Below, piece after piece: positions 1 to 9,579 of a DNA stretch of 64,000 bases. The notes under the pieces are model-generated. The model was given only the letters and a program-made list of their open reading frames with translations. It ran no database searches and had not been told where the DNA came from. This DNA comes from Leptospira fainei serovar Hurstbridge str. BUT 6 (GTDB lineage: Bacteria > Spirochaetota > Leptospiria > Leptospirales > Leptospiraceae), in NCBI RefSeq assembly GCF_000306235.2, contig NZ_AKWZ02000003.1, forward strand, positions 391,699 through 455,698, written 5' to 3'. The translations under genes and the position numbers were made by a program. Within the stretch, counting starts at the first letter, position 1. Each line of letters begins with the position of its first letter.

Positions 1-869
1 TATCCGTAAAGGATACTACGCAGACAGAGTTTAGATACAGGGCAGGTCTCGGACTCTGGGTAAAGGAGGATTTGGGAATATTTTATAATATTGGAATACG
101 ATACGTCTCTCTAGGAAATTGGGGAAGATTCGGGAAAGATACTCAGGAGGCACGATCGGAACGTTTGGATGGTGATAAAGACTATTTGACTCAAATGAAG
201 ACCGGTTTAGGATTTTTACGAGATCCTTTCTTTAGTCTTTTGGAAGTGTTCTTAGTTCGAGGTTTGGACAAAACCGCCTCTCATCCTCTTCGCCCGGAGA
301 AAAGTTTGCCGATTAGCGGAGAAGCCGTTCGATTCGATATCGGTTTTCACGGGACAAATTGGCTTGTTTCCGTTTTCGGTTTTCTTCCCAATCCTGATAA
401 GAGAAACAAAAACGGGGAGATTTTGGAACTAGGCTTCGTCGGTATGGGCGCTTCGCCGTTACCGAACCCCTTGCTCAATCAAATCTGGGGATGGACTCCG
501 GCCGCCTGGATAACCGGCGTCGGTTTGGAAAAGGATCAGTCGTCCTTTCCCACTAAGCGTCCTTCGGGCGTTTTCGGAATACAAAGCTCATTACGAATTT
601 CTCATATTAAGTTAGGAGTTCGGACGAGTTATGTGGCCTTTCTAAGGACTGAGAACGAGTCAAGCGGGTCATGGACTGGTTCAAAGGAAATTTTTTCGAA
701 TTCATTTTTGCGAGAAGGCGGACTTTCACTAGGTTGGATTCCGCCGGAATCCCAAACATCCATTTTGGAATTAGAAGTGGGTGGTTTTGAATCGGATCGC
801 TCTTTAGGACTAAAGGAATGGTATTTACTTCTTAAATTAGGATGGGTTCTTGAATGCGCACAAAAATAA
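1..869 (+). CDS. Hypothetical envelope-type protein, 5' end missing
   Basis: The reading frame is open back to base 3 without a stop, so the gene begins before the window; a TTG at 72 is in frame but is probably internal. About 288 residues are visible. The sequence has many short alternating polar/aromatic stretches (GIFYNIGIRYVSLG, LRISHIKLGVRTSYVAFL, WYLLLKLGWVLE) separated by Gly/Asn/Pro turns, the pattern expected of an outer-membrane beta-barrel. No catalytic motif is recognised. It overlaps the next gene by 16 bases, so the two are probably co-transcribed. Barrel topology is an inference; the family is not identified. Confidence 0.6.
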   Translation, partial: SVKDTTQTEFRYRAGLGLWVKEDLGIFYNIGIRYVSLGNWGRFGKDTQEARSERLDGDKDYLTQMKTGLGFLRDPFFSLLEVFLVRGLDKTASHPLRPEKSLPISGEAVRFDIGFHGTNWLVSVFGFLPNPDKRNKNGEILELGFVGMGASPLPNPLLNQIWGWTPAAWITGVGLEKDQSSFPTKRPSGVFGIQSSLRISHIKLGVRTSYVAFLRTENESSGSWTGSKEIFSNSFLREGGLSLGWIPPESQTSILELEVGGFESDRSLGLKEWYLLLKLGWVLECAQK

Positions 870-2638
870 TTCCGATCCTAGGCCTTTTAATCCATTGTGC
901 TCAGGATACAAAGAACGATTTTCTATTTCATTGGATTGATAATGGCGGTTATCCGGCGGCTTATTTCTCCTATCCCGGTCGTTTTACTCCGGTGGGTAAA
1001 AAAAGGAACGTTAAAGATGCAATTCTCCGTTTAATCGAGGAAACTCGCTTCTCACTTTACCTTCATATTTACTCGTTCGACGATCCGGAGATAGAAGACG
1101 CAATACTCTCTGCTGTAAAGAGAGGCGTACGTTTGGAAATCATGGGAGAATTCGGGAAAACATATCCGAGTTCGTTTTCCAAATACCTTCGCTACTGGAA
1201 GGGAACCGGATTACAACATACTAAAGTCTTAGTTTCGGATGGAAGGCTGGTATTTATAGGGACAGGTAACTTTACTTACTACGGTTTGGAACGGGATAAT
1301 AATGGATACGTCCTATTTACTCTAAGAGAATCTGAACAGGAAAAATTTCATTCATTTCTGCGAGAAGAGTATCCTTTTCCGAAGCTTTTCCTTCAAGACA
1401 TGGAGTTCTGGAATTCTCCGAACAATGGCAGAATCATACAGCACGTTCTAACTGAATCCGTCCGGAAAGCTACACGACAGACAAAATTCCTGATTTTCGA
1501 TCACTACGATCCGGTTCTAAGTCTTGAGTTTTCTCTTTTTAACAAGAGAGGAGGAGAGATTGAAGGCATCTACGATCGTCCAGTGGATCCCGAAGGAATT
1601 CAGTTATCGGCTTTAAACGGAGTGAGAATTTTAGAAGACGGTAACGAAGACCGTCTGGACGATCCATCTTTCGGTAAGGGGGGATTATTGCATCATAAAA
1701 CCATGGTGGTCGATTCTTCAACGCTGCTTACCGGGTCTTTTAATTATTCGGTAAGCGCTCGGGACACGAATCGTGAAATTTTGATGCGGACTAGCAATCC
1801 ATACTTAGTTAGAGAGTTCGAATTCGAGCATTTACGAATTCAAAAAATTGCAAACTCGTTACAAATGTTTTATGGAAATCCGGAGAATTCCGAAATTTTC
1901 CTAAACGGAGATCGATCCGGATTTTGTCGGACAGATTCGGGCGAGCGAGAATTTCTTTTGGATATAGGCGATTCCTGGATGCGCTGGAAATTATATTATA
2001 AATTCGGAATTGCGGAAACCTGTAAAAATATTAACAATTTTGAAATCGCCAGTATGAGGTTATTCGGAGGAAAATTCGAATTTCCCGCAGAAGCGGCTTC
2101 CTTTTTTCCGTTTTTCCTATCCGATAGATTCGGCAATAAATTGACTTCGAGCGCCGGTTCGGAGAATGGCAGAGAATTTCTATCAATCCTGGGTAAACCG
2201 TTACTTTTTCTACGGCCGGAAGCTTTTTTGCCGAACGAATCCGCTTGGATCTGGAAAAGCACGGATAATAAGATTCTTGAAAGTCTTTCCTCAAGCAGAT
2301 ACGCAAACTCAGTCTGGGTCATTAGTAGAGGTAAGCTTCCGTTCAAAAGTAAACTCATTTCGAACGATAACCTCTTTCGAACGAGCGATTCTTTGCCTAC
2401 GGGCAGTGGCGCAGTACTAATCGATTACGGCGAATTTTCGGTGTTGTTTTGTTTTAAATCGGAAACCTCCAAACTTTCCTGGACGGAGGAATTAATGGAT
2501 GCAGCATACGAGGTGACTAGACCAATCCCTTTTCCGGAAAATAATCGGCGAATAGTAGAAGATACCGATCGTTCTTTTTTTTCGATTCCGGGATTACCGC
2601 ACCGAAGGAGGGATCGTCTTTGCGTCATCGGAATGTGA
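854..2638 (+). CDS. Phospholipase D-like (HKD) protein, putative lipoprotein
   Basis: A 594-residue protein with two HxKxxxxD motifs, the signature of the phospholipase D/nuclease superfamily: H122-x-K124...D129 followed by GTGNFT, and H280-x-K282...D287 followed by TGSFNYS. Two HKD halves normally build one active site for phosphodiester hydrolysis or transfer. The N-terminus (hydrophobic residues 5-14, then Cys15 in LLIHC) could be a loose spirochaetal lipobox, though His at -1 is unusual. The C-terminal 250 residues have no recognised domain. The start overlaps the upstream gene by 16 bases, and the 3' end overlaps the convergent O-antigen-ligase-like gene by 45 bases. Substrate (lipid, nucleic acid or other) cannot be told from sequence. 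Confidence 0.8.
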   Translation: MRTKIIPILGLLIHCAQDTKNDFLFHWIDNGGYPAAYFSYPGRFTPVGKKRNVKDAILRLIEETRFSLYLHIYSFDDPEIEDAILSAVKRGVRLEIMGEFGKTYPSSFSKYLRYWKGTGLQHTKVLVSDGRLVFIGTGNFTYYGLERDNNGYVLFTLRESEQEKFHSFLREEYPFPKLFLQDMEFWNSPNNGRIIQHVLTESVRKATRQTKFLIFDHYDPVLSLEFSLFNKRGGEIEGIYDRPVDPEGIQLSALNGVRILEDGNEDRLDDPSFGKGGLLHHKTMVVDSSTLLTGSFNYSVSARDTNREILMRTSNPYLVREFEFEHLRIQKIANSLQMFYGNPENSEIFLNGDRSGFCRTDSGEREFLLDIGDSWMRWKLYYKFGIAETCKNINNFEIASMRLFGGKFEFPAEAASFFPFFLSDRFGNKLTSSAGSENGREFLSILGKPLLFLRPEAFLPNESAWIWKSTDNKILESLSSSRYANSVWVISRGKLPFKSKLISNDNLFRTSDSLPTGSGAVLIDYGEFSVLFCFKSETSKLSWTEELMDAAYEVTRPIPFPENNRRIVEDTDRSFFSIPGLPHRRRDRLCVIGM

Positions 2639-3946
2639 AGACTCCCATTCTCCACGAACGAATAAGCCTAGGATAAGCCAAAATAAGATAACAACTTCAT
2701 CGTCTTGAAAATAACACTGAAATAGTCCGGAAACAAAGAATCCGAATATGCCGTAATAAAAGATGATCCGATTCAGGGATTGCTTGGATTGAAGGAGAAA
2801 AAAGGAAAAAAGCGCCGCAATTGATAGGTAAATAAGTAGGCTCGGGGCTCCGAAGACGGATGCAAAATGGAAATAGTCGTTATGCGCGTGTCCTTTTTGA
2901 GTAACCTCATAAAAATAGGCGAGCTCGGGGTAGGTTTCCGAATGTTCCATCCTGACCTTTTCAATGGATCGATTATAATTGCCTGGTCCGACTCCTATGA
3001 TCGGGTGAGCTGCGATTAGAGGAAAGGTAGAATCCCAGATGAACGTTCTACCGGAGTCAGTATGCTTTTCCTTACCGAAGATGGGTCCTAACACTTTTTT
3101 TCCCGCCGGACTGAAGGCGAGCCCTAGGCCCAATAAAATAGAAATCGTAAAAAATGCGATTCCACCGCGTATTAGGTAAGCGCTCGGTAATTCCTTACGA
3201 ATCCAAAATAGATGCAAAGCCCCTAGTAAAATCGAGCAAAACGCACCGATCAGGCTAGAACGAGCCTGATTTAATAGACAAACAAATACATACAGAAACA
3301 GAAAGAGGCCGCTTTGTAAAATTATCTTTTTGTTTCCGGATCCCAGATCTTTTAAAAAGCGAAATACTGCGAACCCTGAAAAGAACTGGAGTAGTCCCCC
3401 GAACGTCAAATGTGTATTCATTAACCCGATGGAAATATAGAGAGGAATGTTTGCAAAAGTCCCCAGAGGATGGGTAAATTTGTACGCACTGGATTCCTTG
3501 TATAAATCGCTAATCAATCTGGATAGTCTAACGGGAGAAAAACCGCCTATGATTCCGGTAAAAATTAATACTAGGAAAAGAACCACTAATCCTGTAAATG
3601 CTTTGGGGATATCGTCCTCTTTTAAGAACCAAACCGATAGAAATCCGAAGAATAGAAAAAAGTCTTTTAGCTCGCTATTGAACGCTCGCTTTAAATAGAA
3701 TTCATCTTCGCCGGATAAGAAATGAACGAGGAAATCTAGAAAATACCAAACAAAGAGGGCTATGCAGAGATAAAAAATCTGATGCTTTGGAAACCAATTT
3801 GAAACAGGTCGAGAACGAATTGTATGGCATAGCCCGAAGCAAAAAGCGAGCACGAGAAACGTTTGGCTTATGCTAACGGAAACGCCGATCGTACAGAACG
3901 TAGCAATTAGACAAAATACATGCGCCTTACGTAAGAATTCGGTCAT
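2594..3946 (-). CDS. O-antigen ligase/polymerase-like membrane protein
   Basis: About 450 residues, strongly hydrophobic, with roughly ten to twelve membrane segments. A large extracytoplasmic loop carries GVGPGNYNR and KGHAHNDYFHFASVFG, typical of the Wzy_C/O-antigen ligase family; the HAHNDY stretch is characteristic. The family joins or polymerises surface polysaccharide on the periplasmic face of the inner membrane. I chose the ATG at 3946 (MTEFLRKAHVF), leading straight into a membrane helix. The in-frame ATG at 4066 would leave only 10 bases to the divergent glycosyltransferase start and adds 40 residues without recognisable content. The 3' end overlaps the convergent HKD gene. Ligase versus polymerase cannot be decided here. 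Confidence 0.8.
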   Translation of the reverse strand: MTEFLRKAHVFCLIATFCTIGVSVSISQTFLVLAFCFGLCHTIRSRPVSNWFPKHQIFYLCIALFVWYFLDFLVHFLSGEDEFYLKRAFNSELKDFFLFFGFLSVWFLKEDDIPKAFTGLVVLFLVLIFTGIIGGFSPVRLSRLISDLYKESSAYKFTHPLGTFANIPLYISIGLMNTHLTFGGLLQFFSGFAVFRFLKDLGSGNKKIILQSGLFLFLYVFVCLLNQARSSLIGAFCSILLGALHLFWIRKELPSAYLIRGGIAFFTISILLGLGLAFSPAGKKVLGPIFGKEKHTDSGRTFIWDSTFPLIAAHPIIGVGPGNYNRSIEKVRMEHSETYPELAYFYEVTQKGHAHNDYFHFASVFGAPSLLIYLSIAALFSFFLLQSKQSLNRIIFYYGIFGFFVSGLFQCYFQDDEVVILFWLILGLFVRGEWESSHSDDAKTIPPSVR

Positions 3947-4076
3947 CGGAAGAAATGCCTGTAACAGAATGTAAATTCGCGCTTCCTTGTAAATTCGATT
4001 ATTTTTCCCGACATAAAGTAGAATGGAGTGGAAAAATCCCTCCTTTGAATGAGATTGGTTCCCCATCAGGGCTACG

Positions 4077-5372
4077 ATGAAAATCCTTTATTTTTCGGAC
4101 ACATTCCTACCTAAAGTCGACGGGGTTGCAATCTCGATGCGGAATTTCGCCGAGTTGCTTGCCGAGAGAGGGCATGAATTTTTGATATGCTGTCCCAAAT
4201 ACGGAGATGGGGACTTCGATCGGATGGGGGATCATATTCGCATAGAACGATTTCGTAGCGGATATTTGCCTAGTTATCCGGATATTAAAGTCGTTTTACC
4301 TTCTCCGGCAAAAATTAAAAGAATTATCAAAGAATTCCAGCCGGACTTAGTTCATATTCATACCCCGGGGCTACTCGGTTTGTACGGAATTAATGCTACG
4401 GAACGATACGGTATACCGAGCATCGGAACCTATCACACTCTGATGTCCGAACAAGACATGTATTTATCCTTATACAGGCTTTTGAAGTTAGATAAACTGT
4501 TTATGAGAGTCGGCAAGCTGAATAAAAAACTGCGTATTAAGGATTTGATAAAATTCGAGAAGTTCGACAAATTCAATATCCGGAAAAAAATCATACTCAA
4601 GATCACGAACAATTTGTACGATCGATGCGATCTGATTATCTCTCCCTCCCATCTCATAAAAAAGCAGCTGGAGGAGTTCGGGATTAAAAAGCCTGTCGCC
4701 GTGATTTCGAACGGATTGGACCTATCCGAATTCAAAGGACTCCCTAAAAAATTGGAAGGAAGTCCGAAACTTCTGCACGTAGGAAGAATTTCCTACGAGA
4801 AAAACTGCGACGTAATCATTAATTCCTTTAAATTGATTAAGGATTCGCTTCCGGATGCGACATTAACGATCATAGGCGACGGTCCGGCTCTCGCATCCTT
4901 AAAATTGCAGTCTGAAAAACTCGGAATAGAGAAGTCGGTCTTCTTTAAGGGGTTTATCGATCGGAAGGATTTACCTAAGGAATATCCGAATTACGATTTA
5001 TTTTTAACCGCGTCCACTATGGAAACTCAAGGTTTGGTGATCTTAGAATCAATAGCCTGCGGTTTGCCGGCGGTGGGCGTGGATTCCTTTGCCATTCCAG
5101 AATTGATCCATGATTCTAAAAACGGTTATATCGCAAAGCCATTCGATGTGAAAGATATAGCTGAGAAATCGGTTAAGATCCTTAAAGATCCCGAGTTATT
5201 TGCCGCATTTTCGATAGAATCGATTAGGATCGCGCAAAGCCATGAAATCAAAGCATGCGTCGATAGAACTGAAGAAGTGTATAAAGCTGTCGCCGAGTTA
5301 AAAGGGAAGAAAAAAAGTCCTTCGCTTTTTAATATGATTTTTTCACTGGATCCGTTCGGTCTATTCGGTTAA
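4077..5372 (+). CDS. GT4-type glycosyltransferase
   Basis: A 431-residue GT-B fold retaining glycosyltransferase. The N-terminal acceptor domain starts [18 protein letters not shown], with HIHTPGLLG and GTYHTL following. The C-terminal donor domain has [12 protein letters not shown], then the E-x7-E motif (ETQGLVILE) and ACGLPAVG. The closest general resemblance is to diacylglycerol glucosyltransferases and mannosyltransferases acting at the cytoplasmic membrane. The gene is divergent from the O-antigen-ligase-like gene and convergent with the GT9 gene (9 bases between stop codons), so a role in surface glycan or glycolipid synthesis is inferred. AGGG lies 6 bases before the ATG. Confidence 0.85.
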   Translation: MKILYFSDTFLPKVDGVAISMRNFAELLAERGHEFLICCPKYGDGDFDRMGDHIRIERFRSGYLPSYPDIKVVLPSPAKIKRIIKEFQPDLVHIHTPGLLGLYGINATERYGIPSIGTYHTLMSEQDMYLSLYRLLKLDKLFMRVGKLNKKLRIKDLIKFEKFDKFNIRKKIILKITNNLYDRCDLIISPSHLIKKQLEEFGIKKPVAVISNGLDLSEFKGLPKKLEGSPKLLHVGRISYEKNCDVIINSFKLIKDSLPDATLTIIGDGPALASLKLQSEKLGIEKSVFFKGFIDRKDLPKEYPNYDLFLTASTMETQGLVILESIACGLPAVGVDSFAIPELIHDSKNGYIAKPFDVKDIAEKSVKILKDPELFAAFSIESIRIAQSHEIKACVDRTEEVYKAVAELKGKKKSPSLFNMIFSLDPFGLFG

Positions 5373-5381
5373 TAGCCGAAT

Positions 5382-6440
5382 TTAAAAGAGAGTATTGATA
5401 TTTATAATCACATTGATACGTTTGATAACGTCCTCTGGCGTGATCCACTCCATACACGCAAAGTCCTTTCTAAAGCAGGTCGTATTTCCGTAAATGCTGC
5501 ATGGTCGACAAGCAAGGTCCTCTATTTGCAGAACGCCGGTATCTTCCTGACCAAAAGGCGCAAAGCCCGAATACGGATGAGTCGTTCCGAAGAGCGCGAC
5601 GACAGGACGCTTTAGAAGAGCTGCGATGTGAATGTTGGACGAATCCATCCCTATGATTACGTCCATTCTTTCCATGATTCCGAGTTCTCCTCGTATTCCG
5701 AGTTTTCCTCCGGAGACGATCGTCATCGATTGATCGCCGTTTCTCCATTCTTCCATGATGGAGGCTTCTTGCGACGATCCGAATAAGAAAATCCTAATAT
5801 TCGGAAATTCTTCCTTGAGTAGTTTAAGCAGCGCGATGCTTTTTTCATGCGGCCATTCTTTCAGTTTGTGGCCGGCAAATGGCGCGTATCCGACCCAAAG
5901 GCCCTCTTTTTTATCGATCTTTCTGGAAAGCAGAAAATCCTTCGCAAAAATTTTGGATTCCGGATCCACGTTTATCCAAGGTCCTTTGCGAACGGAAGCG
6001 GGGTATCCCGCCTTATCGAATACCTTCAAGTATCGATCAACCGTGTGGGGAAGTTTTCGAAGTACTTTTCTATTTCTACGAATCTGCCGTAATTTTTCGC
6101 GTCTGCCTTTCACGATTTGAAAAATCGGCACGCCCCTTAAACGGAAAAATAAACTGATAAATCTGGATCTTACGCTCGAGTGTAAATCGACTATTTTCTC
6201 GTAAGGACCCAGCTTGTTCAGCTCCCGAAATAATCGGTAAAGGCCCATAATTCCCCTGTATTTCTTAAGATTAATTCCGATTACGTGAACGTTCGGAATA
6301 TTATAGAAAAAGGGGGCGTAATTTCCCCGAGTCACCACCGTCAGCTGGATATTCGTATATTTGGCAACGACAGCTATTAAAGCCGGCGCCATTAGAGCGA
6401 CGTCTCCCATTGCCGAAAAACGAAGAACAAGAAGGTTCAT
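5382..6440 (-). CDS. Glycosyltransferase family 9 (heptosyltransferase-like)
   Basis: A 352-residue protein with the GT9 architecture. MNLLVLRFSAMGDVALMAPAL at the N-terminus matches the family's (I/L)R...GD(V/L) start, VGYAPFAGHKLKEWP is the mid-protein donor-domain entry, and GMDSSNIHIAALLKRPVVALFG is the conserved D-S-x3-H nucleotide-sugar site. GT9 enzymes add heptose or related sugars to lipopolysaccharide core at the inner membrane. The ATG overlaps the stop of the upstream DUF4254 gene (ATGA at 6437-6440), which indicates translational coupling. The exact sugar donor is not determinable. Confidence 0.88.
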   Translation of the reverse strand: MNLLVLRFSAMGDVALMAPALIAVVAKYTNIQLTVVTRGNYAPFFYNIPNVHVIGINLKKYRGIMGLYRLFRELNKLGPYEKIVDLHSSVRSRFISLFFRLRGVPIFQIVKGRREKLRQIRRNRKVLRKLPHTVDRYLKVFDKAGYPASVRKGPWINVDPESKIFAKDFLLSRKIDKKEGLWVGYAPFAGHKLKEWPHEKSIALLKLLKEEFPNIRIFLFGSSQEASIMEEWRNGDQSMTIVSGGKLGIRGELGIMERMDVIIGMDSSNIHIAALLKRPVVALFGTTHPYSGFAPFGQEDTGVLQIEDLACRPCSIYGNTTCFRKDFACMEWITPEDVIKRINVIININTLF

Positions 6441-7039
6441 GCTTTTTTGGTATACAAAGAAGGATTAAGATTCTTATCGTTGTACATTTTCATTTGACGA
6501 TAAACTTTATAATATTTCTCGCCTTTGGACAGATCGTCCAAAATCTCATCCAGGCAAATCGACAAATCTTTCCGTTGCTCAAGGAGAATACTTAGTTTCG
6601 TTTTACAAGCTTCGATATGCGCATATGAGGCGTCCGTCCGACGGGTTTGCTCTTCCATATGATAGATTTTGAGTTCTAAAATACTCATCCGATCTATCAA
6701 CCAGGCCGGAGTCTCCGAATTCATGCGGGCGTTCGGTTTGCGAGGAACATCCTGAAAGCGGGATGAAATAAAATCGTCGATTAACTCGACAGTATCCGTT
6801 CTTTCTTGATTTAAAGCGTCTATCTGACGCTTAAACTGAACGAGATTTGAATCCGGCAAATCCGGTCGTCGGATTTCGTCTTCAACATGCCATTGTACCG
6901 TATCAATTTGGTTCTTTTTATAGAATAAATGTTCTAAACTGGCCGAGGGGTAGGGGTTTTCTGATAAGGATTCGCTTACATGCCAATCTTGGATGGATTT
7001 TTGAAAAATCGAAACAACGGAGGCTGAATCTAACTGCAT
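6437..7039 (-). CDS. DUF4254 protein
   Basis: A 200-residue protein resembling the DUF4254 family: short, soluble, largely helical, with NPYPSASLEHLFYKKNQ, a Trp-His-x-Glu-(D/E) stretch (WHVEDEIRRP), and two long helices around IDALNQERTDTVELIDDF and MSILELKIYHMEEQTRRTDA. Families of this type sit next to glycosyltransferases in LPS loci, as here, where it is translationally coupled to the GT9 gene. Function is unknown. No signal peptide or membrane segment is visible. Confidence 0.8.
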   Translation of the reverse strand: MQLDSASVVSIFQKSIQDWHVSESLSENPYPSASLEHLFYKKNQIDTVQWHVEDEIRRPDLPDSNLVQFKRQIDALNQERTDTVELIDDFISSRFQDVPRKPNARMNSETPAWLIDRMSILELKIYHMEEQTRRTDASYAHIEACKTKLSILLEQRKDLSICLDEILDDLSKGEKYYKVYRQMKMYNDKNLNPSLYTKKA

Positions 7040-7174
7040 CGGAGCTAGAATTTCCCTTTAAACTCAGAAATCAAGAGATTTCCAGCCGGAAACCAAACAC
7101 CTTTACGTTCGTATTTCATTCTCGATACGAGATAGGCTTTACAAATCGTTAGAGGGGCCGTAGGATTTGCCGGA

Positions 7175-8935
7175 ATGATACGTTTCGTCCCTCCCGAAGC
7201 ATTGCAATTTCTTGCCTCAATTCCATTATTTAAAAGTCTCCCGCGAAAGTTTCTCGTTCAAATTTATAAGCATATCGAAGAACGAAATATTTATAACCAT
7301 GATGTCATCTATTATAAGGGAGAGATTTCTAAGGAGCTGTATCTAATACGACATGGCGAGGTCATGGTCACTTTGGGGGAAGCCGGACAAACCGTTCGAT
7401 ACTTAGGTGAAGGGGATATTTTTGCCGAAAACAGCGTTTTAACCAGGTCCGTGCATTCAGGTTCAGCAACGGCAGTTTTGGATACTCTTCTGTACGTATT
7501 GGACGGCGAATACTTCCTCCGATTGGCTGCAAAGGAAAAGATCTTATCTCAAAATCTAATGCGCCTCATGGGAATCCGCATGCGCGAAGTAATCGAAGGA
7601 GTGATCAAGAACCCGTCGGTTCCGCGAAGATTGATCTGCCATATTCCAACCGAAGAGATCGAGGACTTTAAACATCATCTAGATTCTATCGTCGAAACAG
7701 GGAGACGATCGCACGAAGGAAATGTCTCTCTTTTCAAGATCGATACGTTCAAAGATAAATCGTTATCCGACATGATTCGGATGATTTCCCAGCTTAGAAA
7801 AAAATCACCGGTTCTCCATATCTATTTTCGTACTCCGAGCATAATGCCGGAATTTGATAAGGTCGTGCAACAATGCGATCAAATAGTCTTTTGGGAGGAC
7901 AATCCTGAAAGGAACGTAAAGCAAAAAACCGAAATCATCGATTATTGGAAACCTCGAATACGTAATTACGACGGACGCACATCGAAGATCGTCGTTTCCG
8001 ATAAAGCGATCCATCATGAAGATAAAAGTACCAATCAAAGGATTTTCTATAAAGGCGAGACTTTTGCAAGATATTTGGTTTCTAAAACTAGAGGATTGGC
8101 TCTGGGCGGCGGCGGCGCTAGAGCCTTGGCTCACGTCGGGCTATTGAAAGTTTTAGAAAGGGAGGGGATCAGATTCGATTATGTTTCGGGATCTTCCTTC
8201 GGCGCGGTAATAGCCGCATTATATGCCAGAGGAGAAAGCGCGGACTCTATCTACAAAATGATCAGTAAATTCTTCGGTGGAATCGATAAGCCGTTTGATC
8301 CCACCATTCCGTTAATTTCCTTCTTTAAGGGAAAAAAGATGCTGCGAATGTTGAAGGACGCATTCGGCTCGCAATTGATCGAGGACCTAAAAATTCCGTT
8401 TGTGACCTCCGCCGTGGATTTGCATAGCGGACAGGAGTATGTAATGGATCAGGGCCCGATTTGGGAGGCCCTTGCATCTGCGATGAGTTTACCCGGGATG
8501 TTCCCGCCGGTATTTAAAGGAGACCATCTTTTAATCGACGGAGGCGTAATCAACAATGTTCCCGATAACTTGATACGCAAAAGAGGGGCCGACGTAATCC
8601 TTTCGGTAAACGTTTCTCCATTGCGCGACGATGCGATCGTCCGCCTTTTGGAAGACCGTAAAGTGACCGGGAAATCCTTCTTTAAAAATCTTTGGGAGGA
8701 CGTTACGTATCCTCCTATTTTAAAGATTATGGCTAGAGCAATAACTCTTGAAGGACGAGAGATTACCAAACTTAGAAAAGAGAAAATGGATCTTTTCGTG
8801 AATATGCATATCGAAGAATTCGCCTTCACCGATTTCGGACGATATAAGGAAGTGATAAAGAAAGGCGAGTTGGAAGCCGAGGCTGCCACAAAGGAAATCC
8901 GGGAATTATTCTTTCCCTCCGAACGGAAAAAATGA
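7175..8935 (+). CDS. Cyclic-nucleotide-binding patatin-like phospholipase (NTE type)
   Basis: A 586-residue two-module protein. Residues about 15-140 form a cyclic-nucleotide-binding beta-roll (YYKGEISKELYLIRHGEVMVTL, LGEGDIFAENSVL). Residues about 300-500 are a patatin lipase domain with the oxyanion loop LGGGGARALAHVG (309-321), the nucleophile elbow GSSFG with Ser341 in G-x-S-x-G, and the catalytic Asp in DGG (455-457). This arrangement matches bacterial neuropathy-target-esterase/RssA-like hydrolases, which cleave acyl ester bonds of membrane lipids. An uncharacterised linker of about 150 residues joins the modules. Whether the beta-roll binds a nucleotide cannot be read from sequence. 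It is divergent from the DUF4254 operon. Confidence 0.88.
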   Translation: MIRFVPPEALQFLASIPLFKSLPRKFLVQIYKHIEERNIYNHDVIYYKGEISKELYLIRHGEVMVTLGEAGQTVRYLGEGDIFAENSVLTRSVHSGSATAVLDTLLYVLDGEYFLRLAAKEKILSQNLMRLMGIRMREVIEGVIKNPSVPRRLICHIPTEEIEDFKHHLDSIVETGRRSHEGNVSLFKIDTFKDKSLSDMIRMISQLRKKSPVLHIYFRTPSIMPEFDKVVQQCDQIVFWEDNPERNVKQKTEIIDYWKPRIRNYDGRTSKIVVSDKAIHHEDKSTNQRIFYKGETFARYLVSKTRGLALGGGGARALAHVGLLKVLEREGIRFDYVSGSSFGAVIAALYARGESADSIYKMISKFFGGIDKPFDPTIPLISFFKGKKMLRMLKDAFGSQLIEDLKIPFVTSAVDLHSGQEYVMDQGPIWEALASAMSLPGMFPPVFKGDHLLIDGGVINNVPDNLIRKRGADVILSVNVSPLRDDAIVRLLEDRKVTGKSFFKNLWEDVTYPPILKIMARAITLEGREITKLRKEKMDLFVNMHIEEFAFTDFGRYKEVIKKGELEAEAATKEIRELFFPSERKK

Positions 8936-8940
8936 GATTT

Positions 8941-9573
8941 TCATGGAAACGAAGCGATAATAGCTTCCTGCAATTTATCGGATAATTTTCTCCAGGAAGA
9001 TTTCCATTCATCGCTTCCTTTAGGACCCACTCGATTCGTGAGAGAGAAGATGGCGGTTAAGGGAATGGTAAAACTTTCCGCTACCTTAGCGAGTCCGAAA
9101 ACTTCCATATTTTCCAAGCCTATGTCTTCGGTTTTTAAACGTTCGGTAGCTCGGGGGCTAAGGTCTTCTAACGTTACCGAACCGGTCCCATTTGCAGTAG
9201 ATTCGAAAAAGCCGTTGCCTATCGCAGGAATTTCGAATGCCGTAAATTCCAGTTTTAGCTTTAGAAACTCCGGTACGCGTATTTTCTTATCCAGATAGGC
9301 GATTTCGTAATTCGTAAATACTCTGGAAAGCCCCAGCTTTCCTTCCCATTCTTTTCGGGCAACCCACGGATACACTCCCGCCGAACCTAAGAAAATAATC
9401 GATTTGGGTGGATGTTCCTTATTTTCCAAGAGAAAAGATTGTAGGCGGAGCGCCGCATTTAAGTTTCCCACTCCGGTCTCTAAGACCCAAAATCGCTCTT
9501 CGGATTGCAGCTTGTCTATTTCTCCGGTAAAGGCTCCGCAAAAAAGGATTTCTCGATTTTTCATTTTCGCCAT
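8941..9573 (-). CDS. Nucleoside phosphorylase/nucleosidase-superfamily protein
   Basis: A 210-residue protein with features of the PNP/MTAN (purine nucleoside phosphorylase, MTA/SAH nucleosidase, futalosine hydrolase) fold. The N-terminus has EILFCGAFTGEI and LETGVGNLNAA, the centre has IIFLGSAGVYP, and ENMEVFGLAKVAESFTIPLTAIFSLTNRVG is the conserved C-terminal E-(N/S)-M-E substrate-binding segment plus Asn. It is slightly shorter than typical members (about 230), and I do not see a clear phosphate-binding Arg, so a hydrolase is more likely than a phosphorylase. It lies 6 bases after the acyl-CoA ligase stop and probably shares its transcript. Its 3' end faces the patatin gene. The substrate is unknown. 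Confidence 0.65.
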   Translation of the reverse strand: MAKMKNREILFCGAFTGEIDKLQSEERFWVLETGVGNLNAALRLQSFLLENKEHPPKSIIFLGSAGVYPWVARKEWEGKLGLSRVFTNYEIAYLDKKIRVPEFLKLKLEFTAFEIPAIGNGFFESTANGTGSVTLEDLSPRATERLKTEDIGLENMEVFGLAKVAESFTIPLTAIFSLTNRVGPKGSDEWKSSWRKLSDKLQEAIIASFP

Positions 9574-9579
9574 ATCGAT

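Noticed and set aside
8449..8889. Minus-strand open frame inside the patatin gene
   Set aside because: It lies fully within the conserved catalytic domain on the other strand and has no recognisable sequence.
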